From Eriocheir sinensis (taxonomy: Eukaryota > Arthropoda > Malacostraca > Decapoda > Varunidae): a stretch of DNA of 64,000 nt. The notes beneath the pieces are model-generated. The model was not told where the DNA came from. It saw nothing but the letters and a program-made list of their open reading frames with translations, and did no database searches. Shown here one piece after another: positions 36,669 to 47,558 of the stretch. Positions within the stretch are counted from its first letter, which is position 1, and each line of letters starts with the position of its first letter. Made by a program: the position numbers and the translations under genes. The DNA lies in contig NW_026111614.1 in NCBI RefSeq assembly GCF_024679095.1, forward strand, positions 187,501 to 251,500, written 5' to 3'.

Positions 36669-38932
36669 TGGATAGCACCTCCAAGCCTCTCTGCAGCACA
36701 TGACACCTGATTCCCTAGCACTGAACCAGAGAGTGCCACCTTCCTACACCTTTACTTTCCTACAGGGTCAGATAAGTGAAGTGCAACCATTCATTAGCAT
36801 AGTTATGACACCTCCAAGCCTCTATGTAGCACATGACACCTTCTGATTTCCTAGCACAGAGCTTCAGAGTGCCACCTTCCGACACTGTCACCTTCCTTCA
36901 GGATCAGATTGGTGGAGTCCAGCCTTCACCAACATAATTATAACACTTCCAAACCCCTCTGCAACACTTGACACCATCGGATGCCCGACCACTGAGTTTG
37001 AAAGTGCCACCTTCCTACACCTTCACCTTCCTACAGGGTCAGATTAGTGCAGTCCAGCCTTTCAGTAGTATAGTTATAACACCTCCAAGCCTTTCAGCAG
37101 TACATGACACCTTTTGATTCCCTAGCACTGAGCCAGAGAGTGCCATCTTCGTATAGGGTCAGGTTAGTGAAGTCTAGATTTTCATTACCATAGTTATAAC
37201 ACCTCCAAGCCTTTCTGCAGTACATGACAACTTTTGATTCCCTAGCACTAACCCAGAGAGTGCAACCTTCGTACAGGGTCAGATAAGTGCAGTCCAGCCT
37301 TTCACTAGCATAGTTATAACACCTTCAAGCCTCTCTGCACCACATGCCACCTTCTGATTCCATAAAACTGAGCCAGAGAGTGACACCTTCCTACACTTTC
37401 ACCTTCCTACATGGTGAGATTAGTGCAGTCTTGCCTTTCACTATAATAGTTATAACACCTCCAAGCCTTTCTGCAGCACATGACACCTGATTCCATAGTA
37501 CTGTGCCTGAGAGTGCCACCTTCCTAAACCTTCACATTACTTCAGTGACAGATTAGTGTAGGCAAGCCTCTCACTAACATAGCTATAACACCTCTAAGCC
37601 TCTCTGCAGCACATGGCACCTTCTGTTTCCTTAGCACTGAGCCAGAGAGTGCCACCTTCCTGCACCTTCACCTTCCTAGAGGGCGAGATTAGTGCGGTCC
37701 AGTCGTTCACTATCATAATTATAACACCTCCAAGCCTCTCTGCAGCACATGTCACCTTCTTTTTCCTGAGCATTGAGACAGAGAGTGCCACCTTCCTGCA
37801 GGTCAGATTAGTGCAGTCCAGCCTTTCACTAGCATAGTTATAACACCTCCAAGGCTCTCTTCAGCACATGGCACCTTTTGATTCCCTAGCACTGAACCAG
37901 AGAGTGCCACCTTCATACAATGTCAAATTAATGCTATCTAGCTTTCACTAGCATATTTATAACAACTCCGAGCCTCTCTGTAGCACCTGCCACCTGATTA
38001 GCTAGCACTGAGCTTGAGAGTTTCACCTTCATACACCTTCTCCTTCCTAAAGGGTCACATTAGTGCAATCCAGCATTTCTCTATCATTACTATAACACCT
38101 CAAAGCCTCTCTGCAGCACATGGCACCTTCTGATTCCCAAGCACTGAGCTTGAGAGTGCCACCTTCCTACACATTCACCTTCCTACAGGGTCAGTCCAGT
38201 GCAATCCAGCATTTCTCTATCATTGTTATAACACCTCCAAGCCTCTCTGCAGCACATGACAAATTGTGATTCCCAAGCACTGAGCTTGAGAGTGCCACCT
38301 TTCTACACATTCACCTTCCTACAGGGTCAGATTTGTGCAGTCCAACCTTTCACAAGCATAGTTATAACACCTCCAAGCCTCTCTACAGCTCATGACACCT
38401 TCTAATTCCCTAGCACTGAGCCTTAGAGTGACACTTTCCTACAGGGTCAGATTAATGCAGTCCAGCCTTTCACTAACATAGTAATAACACCTCCAAGCCT
38501 CTCTGCAGCACATGACACTTTCTGATTCCTTAGTACTCAGCCAGTGAGTGTCACCTTCCTACATCTTCATCTTCCACAGGTCAGATTAGTGCAGTCTAGC
38601 CTTCCACTAGAATAGTTGTAAAACCACCAAACCTCTCTGCAGCAAGTGACACTTTCTGATTCCCTAGCACAGAGCCAGAGAGTGCCACCTTCCTACTGGA
38701 ATAGAATAGTGCCGTCCAGCTTTTCTCTAGAATTGTTATAACACCTCCAAGCCTCTCTGCAGCACATGACACCTTCTGTTTCCCTAGCACTGAAAGAGTG
38801 AGTACCACCTACCTACAAGCTCAGAATAGTGCAGTCGAGCCATCACTAGCATAACTATAAGCCTCTCTGCAGCACATGACTCCTTCAGTTTCCCTAGCAC
38901 TGAGCCAAAGAGTGCCACCTCTGATTCCCTAC
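36669..38932. repeat. Complex satellite array, block 5
   Basis: About 18 monomers in the same orientation. Homology with block 2 in order is clear only to about 36850 (the CCTTTACTTTCC and AGTTATGACACC variants are shared). It ends with CCCTAC at the Academ-like transposon. Confidence 0.95.
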
Positions 38933-39451
38933 TAGTCCAGTCCCTTAGGGGAAGGATTGTGCACATTGGTGCAAAAGCATGAAAATTGGCACACTTATAG
39001 TTTAAGACCTGCGGAATTAAAATCTGCCGGGCGCCAGAACCAAAATTCAATGAGGTCGCCATATTTGGCAAAACAAAATGGCCGCGGCCGAACACATAAT
39101 TTTTCCATTTCCAGTGAACAGAATGAACAGAAAGTCACAAATTTCTACAAAAAAAAAAAAACATTCCTACGATTGTTCACATCAAAAAGTGTAAATTTGG
39201 CATTGGATTTACTTTGAAATTGACAGAGATAATCATTTTGGAAAATCCAAGATGGCCACCGCATGAAATTGAATGTTGCATACTTTTGACGTTTTGAGGC
39301 AGATGATAGTGCAAAAATGGGTTTCACGGTTTTTTAAATATCAAGGTTTGCATATTCTAACTCATATTTTGCCTGAAGGACCAAGTTAACATATATTAGC
39401 AATGAAAAATAAACCTCGAGCTTAGTCAAAACTTTCTTTTATTGTTGCAGC

Positions 39452-41251
39452 ATGATGGAGGCCATCAACTGGGACCTGTGCTGTCTCTGTCAAGGAAAAA
39501 AGGATGACCGACTCCAAACTCCAAAGAATGAAGGTCTTACTTCTCTAGAGAGAGACCTGAATGGATTTAAGTCCATTGGTGTTGTTCCGTCCGGAATGAA
39601 AGTGTCATGGGCCCAGCTTGATGGAGGCCAAGGTATTGCATCAACACTGAAATCTCACAATGCCAAATATCACAAAGTGTGCAGAAGCTACTGCAGTTCT
39701 TCTCGCTTGCATCGAGTCACTGAAAGGGAGGATTCAGGGGACCAAGTTTCACCTAAGAAGCTCCGTTCCTGCTCCACACCAAGTTCTGCTGATAAGTCTC
39801 CCTGTTGTGTAGTATGCGAGGGACAGGACTGTCATAATCTGCATAAGGTTGCCACTGATAATGTGGACAGTAACCTGAAGAGTTGGGCCAAGACAACCAA
39901 GAACTTCCAGCTTCTGGGCAGGCTGATTGCTCAGGCAGCAGATGCTCACGCTGCTGACACATACTACCATCTCCAGTGCTACACCCAACTGCGAAACTCG
40001 GCCCAAGCCAAGAAACGCAAGACATCTGCAGGTCCCTTGGAGCCTCACTTCAATTCTATTGCCATAGCAGAAATTGTGGCTTTGGTTGAGGACTCTGAGG
40101 ATTCAGTCTTCAAGGTGTCTGCACTGCGGCAGTTCTACAGAACAGTGATGGAAGACCAGGGAGCTCCTTGTTCTGATACTCGCGAACCACATTCCACTCG
40201 ATTCAAGGAGTATCTTCTGAAGCTCCTTCCTGAGTGGACAGACTTCTCTCAAGGCAAGGAAGTCTACATCTCCAGCAACCAGAAGGTTGGACATCTGCTA
40301 GCTGATGCTCACAAGTCTCAGGCAGTTAGTCAGGATGATGCTTTGCTGTTGATGCGTGCAGCAGTTGTCCTCCGGAAATGTTGCCTCCAAAGACAAGAAC
40401 CTTTCACTGGTTCATTTGGCCCTGATTCTCTAACATCTCCTGTCCCTGGACAGTTGAGCAGCTTCATTAACATCCTTCTCCAGGGTCCCTCGATCTTGCA
40501 TAAACATAACAATGATGAGCTGCAGGGGCAGGTACATGGCAGAGCAAGAGTTGCAAGTGCCATTGCCCAGCAGATCATTTACAACACTTGCAGTGGTTCA
40601 CACCATACCACAACGTCTGCCAATATACGTCACAACAAAGACCGTGAAACTCCCTTTCCTCTGTACCTGGGTCTAAAACTACATGGCGAGGGCAGACAGA
40701 AAAAGCAGATCAGCAATGCCAATGCTTTTGGCATGTCTGTGTCCTACAAACGTGTCATGGAGGTCAAGCGCTCCATGGCACAAGCTGTAGTCAAACAGTT
40801 CGTCAGTGATGGAGTTGTGCTTCCCACCAACATACGCAAAGATGTGTTTGTGACATTTGACGTGGACAACTTGGACAGCAAAAACCAAGGTAACTTCTCC
40901 CAAGACGAGTTCCACGGCACTGCTATCAGTGTAACAAACCACCTGTCTAGGGACAACCTCGGTGTCGAAAGACCTTGTGTCCAAATTGACCCTGCAGACA
41001 CTTCTTTGCCACAGCTACCTGACTCTTACTTAGTAGTTCAGCCAGCAGAGTTAACAAGAAATGATTTGTTTGTACCAAGTTCACCAGATCTTGATTGCCG
41101 GCCATCTCACAATCAGTTACACGGAGCAAAAGTCAAGGATGAATCTTGGATGGCACACGTCTCCACACAGCTGAACCATGACACCTTGGCAGAAGGTGAA
41201 GTCATCACCTGGTCAGGCTATAATGCCAGGCTCATGGTGACGACTCTGTAA
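39452..41251 (+). CDS. Academ-like transposase, segment 1 (zinc fingers and first catalytic motif)
   Basis: 599 codons from an ATG that follows a strong splice-acceptor-like TTTTATTGTTGCAG (39437-39450), so an upstream intron is likely. Residues 10-13 (CCLC) with H74, C77 and C81, and residues 118-128 (CCVVCEGQDCH) with H173 and C176, look like two Cys/His zinc modules. The middle is helical. Residues 403-440 (PLYLGLKLHGEGRQKKQI, then SYKRVMEVKRSM) and 465-490 (VFVTFDVDNLD, FHGT) are the strongly conserved core. The acidic cluster D470/D472/D475 is the likely first catalytic position of a DDE-type enzyme (inference). The frame runs into a stop at 41249-41251 after WSGYNARL, caused by a one-base frame break; the protein continues in the next frame. 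Confidence 0.8.
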   Translation: MMEAINWDLCCLCQGKKDDRLQTPKNEGLTSLERDLNGFKSIGVVPSGMKVSWAQLDGGQGIASTLKSHNAKYHKVCRSYCSSSRLHRVTEREDSGDQVSPKKLRSCSTPSSADKSPCCVVCEGQDCHNLHKVATDNVDSNLKSWAKTTKNFQLLGRLIAQAADAHAADTYYHLQCYTQLRNSAQAKKRKTSAGPLEPHFNSIAIAEIVALVEDSEDSVFKVSALRQFYRTVMEDQGAPCSDTREPHSTRFKEYLLKLLPEWTDFSQGKEVYISSNQKVGHLLADAHKSQAVSQDDALLLMRAAVVLRKCCLQRQEPFTGSFGPDSLTSPVPGQLSSFINILLQGPSILHKHNNDELQGQVHGRARVASAIAQQIIYNTCSGSHHTTTSANIRHNKDRETPFPLYLGLKLHGEGRQKKQISNANAFGMSVSYKRVMEVKRSMAQAVVKQFVSDGVVLPTNIRKDVFVTFDVDNLDSKNQGNFSQDEFHGTAISVTNHLSRDNLGVERPCVQIDPADTSLPQLPDSYLVVQPAELTRNDLFVPSSPDLDCRPSHNQLHGAKVKDESWMAHVSTQLNHDTLAEGEVITWSGYNARLMVTTL

Positions 41252-42678
41252 AGCCCAGGGCAGTCGTAGGTGTTCTGCCACTTTTTCCCGATAAAGCAGC
41301 ATCACCTTCTATGATGAAGCACGCCATGCATCTAGCAATCCAAGACACAGCGTTCCTCAACTCTGGGCAAACCCCTCTCCGTGTTGCTGACCAACCTCTG
41401 AATGCAATTGCCAAAAATCTCCAGTCGACCTACCCCGAGACACTGGGTGAGGATAAGCTAGTCATGATGATGGGCGCATTGCACATAGAGGACAAGATGC
41501 AACAGATGGTTGGTAAGTTGCTGCGGGACTCTGGGTGGAGCAACATCCTTTCTCAGGCCCAGATACTCACATCTGGCCGGGCCCAGTCTGCGCTGGACGA
41601 GCATCACATTAAGCGTACCCGCTATGCTCACCAGGTCTCTCTCATGGGTCTCTATCTCCTCAGAGAGAAGGCTTACTCCAACTACTGCTCCAGTGTTCAA
41701 GGTCCTCCAGAGCCTCTAGAGATGTGGCAGCAAAGGTCTAAGACTGGAAACCCAATGTTTATGTTCTGGTCCACTGTCATGGACCTGGAGCTTCTCATGT
41801 GTCGTTTTGTGCGGTCTCTCCGTGAGGGAGACTTCCCGTTGTATGTCCAGGTCTGTGATGAACTCTGCTCCTGGTTCCATGTGATGGACCACACCAACTA
41901 TGCTCGCTGGCTCCCAGTTCATGTCCGCGATATGGTCCAGTTACCAAGGAAGCACCCACAGGTATATCAGCAGTTTCTCAAGGGGAACTTTGTTGTCCAG
42001 AGATCATCTCACAAGTTCAGCCTCATGGCTAAGGAACAATCCCATGAGCAGTCAAACAAGGCCCTACAGATGCATGGTGGTGCAGCTGGTCTGTATGAAA
42101 AGCCCGAGGCCCTCACTCTGTTCATGCTAGCGGGTCCCGACTGCAGTCGATGCATTGACGAGTTTGAGGCATTGCTGGACACACCAAACTCAAGCACTGC
42201 ACATCATGAAAAGGCAGCTGCTTTGCAGACCAAGTACAGGAAAGATGTGCTGTCATTCACTGAGACAGCTGAACAGCTGGGTAATCCATTCAACGATGGC
42301 AAAGACCTTCTGGCTCTTCATACTCAAGAGGTAATGGGAGACGAAATTGTTTCATCTCTTTCTCACCTGCATGAGCTAGGCAAAGACTTACATGCTAAAT
42401 TTGTTGTGCAGATTCTAGACCAAACAGTCTTGCCTATAACAAACACTCTGAAACGTCAGAAGGTCCTGACATTTGACAATCGTCCAGTCAAAACCAAAAA
42501 GGGAAGCAAAGTGGGCACTGCTCAGAGAAATGCCTCCCTCATAACCCAGCTGTTTCTGTCCTTGCAATCTCGACCTGATGCAGACATGAAAGACTTCTTT
42601 CGATATGAGAATCAAAAGATCCACCAAGCCTCTCAGATCAAGGGTCATTACGACCTACAAACAAGGCAGACATTCTAG
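41242..42678 (+). CDS. Academ-like transposase, segment 2 (middle part)
   Basis: Continuation in the next frame. Coding homology starts before the first ATG (41311), at about 41242 with the residues KPRAVVGVLPLFPDKA, so 41311 is not a true start. Conserved blocks are EDKLVMMMGALHIE, SGWSNILSQA, TRYAHQVSLMGLY, FWSTVMDLELLMCRFVRSL and HTNYARWLPVHVRDM; the family keeps these in the same order. The acidic residues in the DLELL block may supply a late catalytic position, but I cannot confirm this. A second frame break near 42665 leads to the stop at 42678. Confidence 0.75.
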   Translation, partial: DSVKPRAVVGVLPLFPDKAASPSMMKHAMHLAIQDTAFLNSGQTPLRVADQPLNAIAKNLQSTYPETLGEDKLVMMMGALHIEDKMQQMVGKLLRDSGWSNILSQAQILTSGRAQSALDEHHIKRTRYAHQVSLMGLYLLREKAYSNYCSSVQGPPEPLEMWQQRSKTGNPMFMFWSTVMDLELLMCRFVRSLREGDFPLYVQVCDELCSWFHVMDHTNYARWLPVHVRDMVQLPRKHPQVYQQFLKGNFVVQRSSHKFSLMAKEQSHEQSNKALQMHGGAAGLYEKPEALTLFMLAGPDCSRCIDEFEALLDTPNSSTAHHEKAAALQTKYRKDVLSFTETAEQLGNPFNDGKDLLALHTQEVMGDEIVSSLSHLHELGKDLHAKFVVQILDQTVLPITNTLKRQKVLTFDNRPVKTKKGSKVGTAQRNASLITQLFLSLQSRPDADMKDFFRYENQKIHQASQIKGHYDLQTRQTF

Positions 42679-43652
42679 AGTGCTTGGAGGCACCAACTGG
42701 TCGCTCAGCTGCGGCTAAAACAGCTACAGTTGTTGTATTTGACATGGCCGCTGTTGTACATATGGTTCGGCCTACCAAAGCCCATACCTTCTTTGACTAC
42801 GTACCACAGCATCTGGTTCCATTTCTGAAAGCACATGTGAGCCAGTCTACCACACGAATCGATGCAGTGTGGGACACCTATCCAGAGGTAAACCTGAAAA
42901 CTCTGACACATCAGCGTCGTGGTCTAGGCCAGCGCACCAGGATAGGGGACGGGCGCACTCGCATTCCAAAGCAGGACTGGAATACTGCGTTCCTAACAAA
43001 CATTGACAACAAGAGGGAACTGTTCCCCTTCTTGAGTGCTCAACTTGTAAAGCAGGACCTGGGTGGGAGGCTTGTCCTAAGTACTGCCATGGAGAATGTT
43101 CTCTCCAACAAACGTCACAACGTGTCTGGCCTTCAGCCTTGCAACCACAGTGAAGCTGACACCAGGATAATGCTGCACCTTGCCCACGCCTCACAACAGG
43201 GTCACAAGGTTGCTTTGGTCCGTACAGTGGACAGTGATGTTGTCATTCTGGCAATCCACTTCTTTGCTTCATTTGGCCTCTCTGAGTTATGGATCTGCCT
43301 TGGCAGTGGGAAGAAGACACGTGACATTCCCATCCACACTCTGTCTGCACAGCTAGGACCATCAAGATGCAGTGCTCTCCCACTATTCCACGCAGTGACA
43401 GGCTGTGACACTGTCTCACAATTCTTGGGATGTGGCAAAAAGACAGCCTGGTCAGCCTGGCAGAATACCTCGGGAATGACAGAGACTCTGGTAGCCCTCA
43501 CTAGAGACCCGCATGAGCTCAGCCTTGAATCTCAACACATGCACAAGCTAGAACGCTTTGTCGTAGTCATGTACAGCAAGAGCTGTGGCCTGGAAGGAGT
43601 CAATGAAGCAAGGCATAAACTGTTCACCAGCGGGAAGAAGATTTATTGGTGA
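42669..43652 (+). CDS. Academ-like transposase, segment 3 (FEN/XPG-like nuclease domain)
   Basis: About 325 residues; coding starts with ADILECLEAP before the nominal start. Numbering from 42684, the pattern FDMAA (D20), HSEADTR (E157, D159), TVDSDVV (D183, D185), TGCDT (D242) and GCGKK (249-253) reproduces the spaced acidic residues and glycine/lysine turn of the PIN/FEN/XPG flap-nuclease fold. In flap nucleases these residues bind two metal ions. The reading ends at 43652 (ARHKLFTSGKKIYW, then TGA). The stop lies in TTGGTGAGC, which contains a consensus 5' splice site, so a further C-terminal exon may exist. I could not find one before the right end. Confidence 0.75.
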   Translation, partial: DILECLEAPTGRSAAAKTATVVVFDMAAVVHMVRPTKAHTFFDYVPQHLVPFLKAHVSQSTTRIDAVWDTYPEVNLKTLTHQRRGLGQRTRIGDGRTRIPKQDWNTAFLTNIDNKRELFPFLSAQLVKQDLGGRLVLSTAMENVLSNKRHNVSGLQPCNHSEADTRIMLHLAHASQQGHKVALVRTVDSDVVILAIHFFASFGLSELWICLGSGKKTRDIPIHTLSAQLGPSRCSALPLFHAVTGCDTVSQFLGCGKKTAWSAWQNTSGMTETLVALTRDPHELSLESQHMHKLERFVVVMYSKSCGLEGVNEARHKLFTSGKKIYW

Positions 43653-43801
43653 GCCCAGCTCTTTCATAATGCACATATTATATATGTATCATGCTTGATT
43701 AATTTATTGTCCAATGAATGATTCATTAGAGTGTTCCACTTTTCCATTGGGTGTAACGAACCTGTCACAACCAGGCATAAGGTTTTTCTCAGTATGATTG
43801 C

Positions 43802-43958
<157 letters not shown>

Positions 43959-44432
43959 GGGTTTCATATAGTGTTAAGATTATGTATGATTGTATGTTCT
44001 GCATATTGTACCTACTTTTATCAAAGCCATGCACACTGCATCGTGTAGACTGCACAGTCTCATTAAGTGACGTCAATTTTGGAAGTTGTCTTTGTAAATT
44101 TGACTGTCGGCCATATTGAATTTTTAAATATGCCTACATCTGCAACAAATACTAGAAAGTCCACACCAGATGTGAAGTCCTTGGGGTCAGAAACCATAGG
44201 AAAGTAGAAGTTTTTTGGCAGCTGTGCGACTTTCAACTGCATGAGTGTGCAAAACTCTTTTCCCGTATGGCAGCCATTTTGAATTGTCCAATATGGCGGC
44301 GCCACTGAGAATTGGCTTTGGCGCCCGGCAGATTTGGATTCAGCATATCAAAATCTACAAGTGTGCCTAATTTCATGCTTTTGCACAAATTTGCACAATT
44401 CATCCTTGAAATCCCCCTAAGGGACTGGACTA

Positions 44433-45147
44433 TACCACAAAGCTTGATAGTGCCACATTCCTACACCTTTACCTTCATACAGGGTCAGATTAGTGCAGTC
44501 CAGCCTTTCACTACATAGGTATAACACCTCCAAGCCTGTCTGCCTGTCTCCCTAGCACTAAGGCAGAGAGTGCCACCTTCCTACAGTGTCAGATGAGTGC
44601 AGTCCTGCATTTCACTAGCGTAGTTATAACACCTCCAAGCCTCTCTGCAGCACATGACACCAGATTCCCTAGCACTGAGCTTGAGAGTGCCACTTTCCTA
44701 CAGGGTCAGATTTGTGCAGTCCAGCCTTTCACTAGCATAGTTACAACAACCCCAAACCTCTCTTCAGCACATGACACCTTCTGATTCCCTATCACTGAGT
44801 TTGATAGTGCCACCTTCCTACACCTTCACCTTCCTACAGGGTCAGATTAGAGCAGTCCAGCCTTTCACTAGCATAGTTTTAACTCCTCCAATCCTATCTG
44901 CAGCACATGGCACCTTTTGATTCCCTAGCACTGAGCTTGAAAGTACCATCTTCCTACACCTTCACCTTCCTACTGAGTCAGATTAGTTCAGTCCAGCCTT
45001 TCACTAGTATAGTTATAACACTTCCATGTCACTCTGCAGCACAAGACACCTTCTGATTCCCCTGCACTGAACCATAGAGTCCCACCTTCCTACACCTTCT
45101 CCGTTCTACATGGTCAGATTAGTGCAGTCCAGCATTTCACTACCATA
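44433..45147. repeat. Complex satellite array, block 6
   Basis: Last satellite block, about six monomers, beginning with the TAC target duplication. It ends at CACTACCATAT where the next LINE starts. Confidence 0.94.
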
Positions 45148-46595
45148 TTCCCGACCGCCTTGGAGACCGGCCAAACATACTAGACCTCTTTCTAATATCT
45201 AACCCATCTGCTCACGCTGTCAAACTGTTCTCTCCGTTGGGCTCATATCGCTCCAGTACACCCTCTGGACCCACCGAGGAGGCGATGCTTCTGGCATTTT
45301 GCTTCAGCACTGTGGGACGACCTGAGGATGTACTTTTCCGATTTCTCGTTGAATGATTAATGCTTCCAGGATAGAGACCCCTCTGTGAGGGCCCAGCGCA
45401 TCACAGAGGTGATTGTCTCAGGAATGGAGTCATACATTCCACGTACTTTCTCTACTCCTCATGCTTGGTTTAATCACGTTTGTTCTCGTGCTGTCAAAGA
45501 TAGAGAGGCAGCTATTCTTTGACTCACCAAAAACTCCTTTATCCATAGCAAATGTCAACACCTTGCTCCAATTTCAATTCCTCCTCTCTCCCGCCTCCTC
45601 TTAACCCAGACGGCAGCACTGCCGTCTCTTCTTTCACTAAGGCTGAACCCTTCGCTCAAACTTTCTGTAACAACTCCACTCCGGGTGATCTTGGACATAT
45701 TCCTCTTACTCATCCCCCCTCCTATTCCTTTATGCCTGTTATTAGGATTCTTAGGAATGATGTTTTCTATGCCCTCTCTGACCTCAACTCTCAGAAGGCT
45801 TATGGACCTGATAGAGTGCCTCCTATTGTCCTTAAAAACAGTACTCCCGTGCTGATGCCCTGCCTGGTCAAACTGTTTCGCCTCTGCCTATCAACATCTA
45901 CCTTTCCTTCCTGCTGGAAGTACGCCTTCTCACACCCTGTGCCTAGGAAGGGTGACCGTTCCATTCCCTCAAACTACCGCCCTATAGCTTTACTTTCCTG
46001 TCTATCTAAAGCTTTTGAATCAATCCTTAACCGGAAGATTCAAAAGCACCTTTCCACTTTTAACCTTCTATCTGACCGCCAGTATGGGTTCCACATAGGG
46101 CGTTCTACTGGCGATCTTCTTGCTCTCTTAACTGATTCTTGGTCATCTTTTCTTAGCCGTCTCGGTGAAACTTTCTATGTTGCGCTAGACGTATCGAAAG
46201 CATTCGATAGAGTCCTGCACAAGTCTTTGCATTTTAAACTGACTTCTTTCGGATTCTATCCTTCTCTCTGTTCCTTTATCTCCAGTCTACTTTCCGGCCG
46301 TTCTATCTCTGCGGTGGTAGACGGTCACTGTTCTTCTCAGGAACTTATTAACATTGGTGTTCCACAGGGCTCTGTCCTATCACCCACTCTCTTCCTGTTA
46401 TTCTTCAATGATCTTCTTTCCATAACAAGCTGTCCTATCCACTCATACGCTGATGAATCCACTCTGCATAATTCAACTTCTTTCAATAGAAGACTCTCTT
46501 AACAGGAATTACATGACTCCAGGCTGGAGGCTGCAGAAAGCTTAACCTCAGACCTTACTAACATTTCCGAGTGGGGTAAAAGGAACCTTGTGCAC
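45148..46595 (+). mobile_element. Jockey-like LINE (family C), endonuclease end to reverse transcriptase
   Basis: 5'-truncated copy beginning in the last part of the endonuclease region ([13 protein letters not shown]). From 45552 to 46502 an open frame of 316 codons carries the linker LNPDGSTAVSSFTKAEPFAQTF, then LNSQKAYGPDRVPPIVLKNS, RKGDRSIPSNYRPIALLS, RQYGFHIGRSTGDLL, YVALDVSKAFDRVLHKSL, GVPQGSVLSP and a SYADES box, where the usual ADD is changed to ADE. The 45148-45551 part has stops. It breaks off at a SINE inserted at exactly the same site as in the copy at 17306-18197. Confidence 0.92.
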
Positions 46596-46754
46596 TTTTT
46601 TTTTTTTTTTACGTCGCGGCCTATTGCGCCGGTAGGCTTCTTCCTGCTGGATCCTGATGGTCGGTCCAAGGCTTCTTCCCAGTGGGTCCTGATGGTCGGC
46701 CCAGCCCGTTCTGGCACAAGCGAGTGTTTATAGTATCGCCATCTTGCATTGGCT
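46596..46754 (-). mobile_element. tRNA-derived SINE, copy c (3' part only)
   Basis: Poly-T then ACGTCGCGGCCTATTGCGCC and the body to GCATTGGCT, as in copy b. The tRNA-like head is missing: the sequence switches at about 46755 to unrelated GC-rich DNA. Confidence 0.9.
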
Positions 46755-46938
46755 GCACTGCCCACGCCACCACTCCCAGCGAGTGCTGCTCCGACACCGA
46801 CTCCGCGCCCTGGACGTGCCCACCTTTGACCTGCCCACGGTGCTGGCGGTGGCAGGCGTCCACCCCTCACGCCAGGAAGCTGTCATCCGCTTCACCTGCG
46901 CCTTCCTCAGGAAGACGGGGCAGCTGACGTGCATGTGA
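46755..46938 (+). CDS. Exon-like GC-rich coding segment, unidentified
   Basis: From 46755 to the TGA at 46936-46938 one frame has mostly G or C at third codon positions, unlike all surrounding repeats. It encodes SQRVLLRHRLRALDVPTFDL followed by PTVLAVAGVHPSRQEAVIRF and a short C-terminus ending QLTCM. It would be the 3' part of a host coding exon or a retro-copied fragment, cut at its 5' side by the SINE/LINE junction. I do not recognise the protein. A possible splice donor (CTGCTG|GTAAGT) lies downstream at about 47030. Confidence 0.45.
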
Positions 46939-47314
46939 AGCCCTCACAGGACAACACCAAGGCTCATGTGAACAGTGAGCGACTAGATCGCCGCGGCCCA
47001 AAACAACGAGACGTGGGTTCACTGCTGGTAAGTTTTGTTGTTCCTCTAGTGATTTATGTTAGATAGTTATGGGTGAAGTTTGTGGGCAGAAACAGTACAT
47101 GCAGTAGCAGATTGAGTGAGTTTTAGGTGTGGTGTCTTTGCCTCTTTGCCACCCTTGCTAAAACTGGACAATTTTTTTTTTTACATTTTCAGTGTATGGA
47201 CTGTGATTTCCAGTGATCAAACACAATATCAGTACCAGGGGAAATGCCCATCGTATTGACCATCACCCAGGTGCTCATCCTTGTGTGTGCCTTCATAGAG
47301 CACTTACTGGTGGT
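46939..47314. other. Spacer, no secure feature
   Basis: Contains the GTAAGT donor-like site near 47030 and a polypyrimidine/CAG acceptor-like stretch (TTTTTTACATTTTCAG) ending near 47191. Either could be chance. Confidence 0.4.
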
Positions 47315-47480
47315 GGATGACATGTTTGCTCAAGGAGTCATTCAAGAATCACATTCCCCGTGGATTCATCACTTTTATCCCCCCAAAAGGATGGTTCATT
47401 TCGACCTGTGGTGGACTTTAGGAAAGTAAATGAAATCACTATCCCTGATCATTTTCCCCTCCCCATTCTTACTATAGTGA
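47315..47480 (+). mobile_element. Ty3/gypsy reverse transcriptase remnant
   Basis: Reads DDMFAQGVIQESHSPW in one frame and, after a one-base shift at the CCCCCCAAAAGG run, KDGSFRPVVDFRKVNEITIP and DHFPLP. This is the N-terminal reverse transcriptase block of Ty3/gypsy polyproteins (Q.GVI.PS.SPW...KDGS.R.V.DFR.VN). About 55 codons; no flanking protease or LTR. Confidence 0.85.
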
Positions 47481-47558
47481 CCATCTTCAGTTAATGAGGT
47501 ATTATTCCAGAGTTGCCAGCCAGCGACTATTGGGTCACAAGGCCGACGAAGCTTGAGC
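47481..47558. other. Short spacer between gypsy remnant and MITE
   Basis: No feature recognised. Confidence 0.4.
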
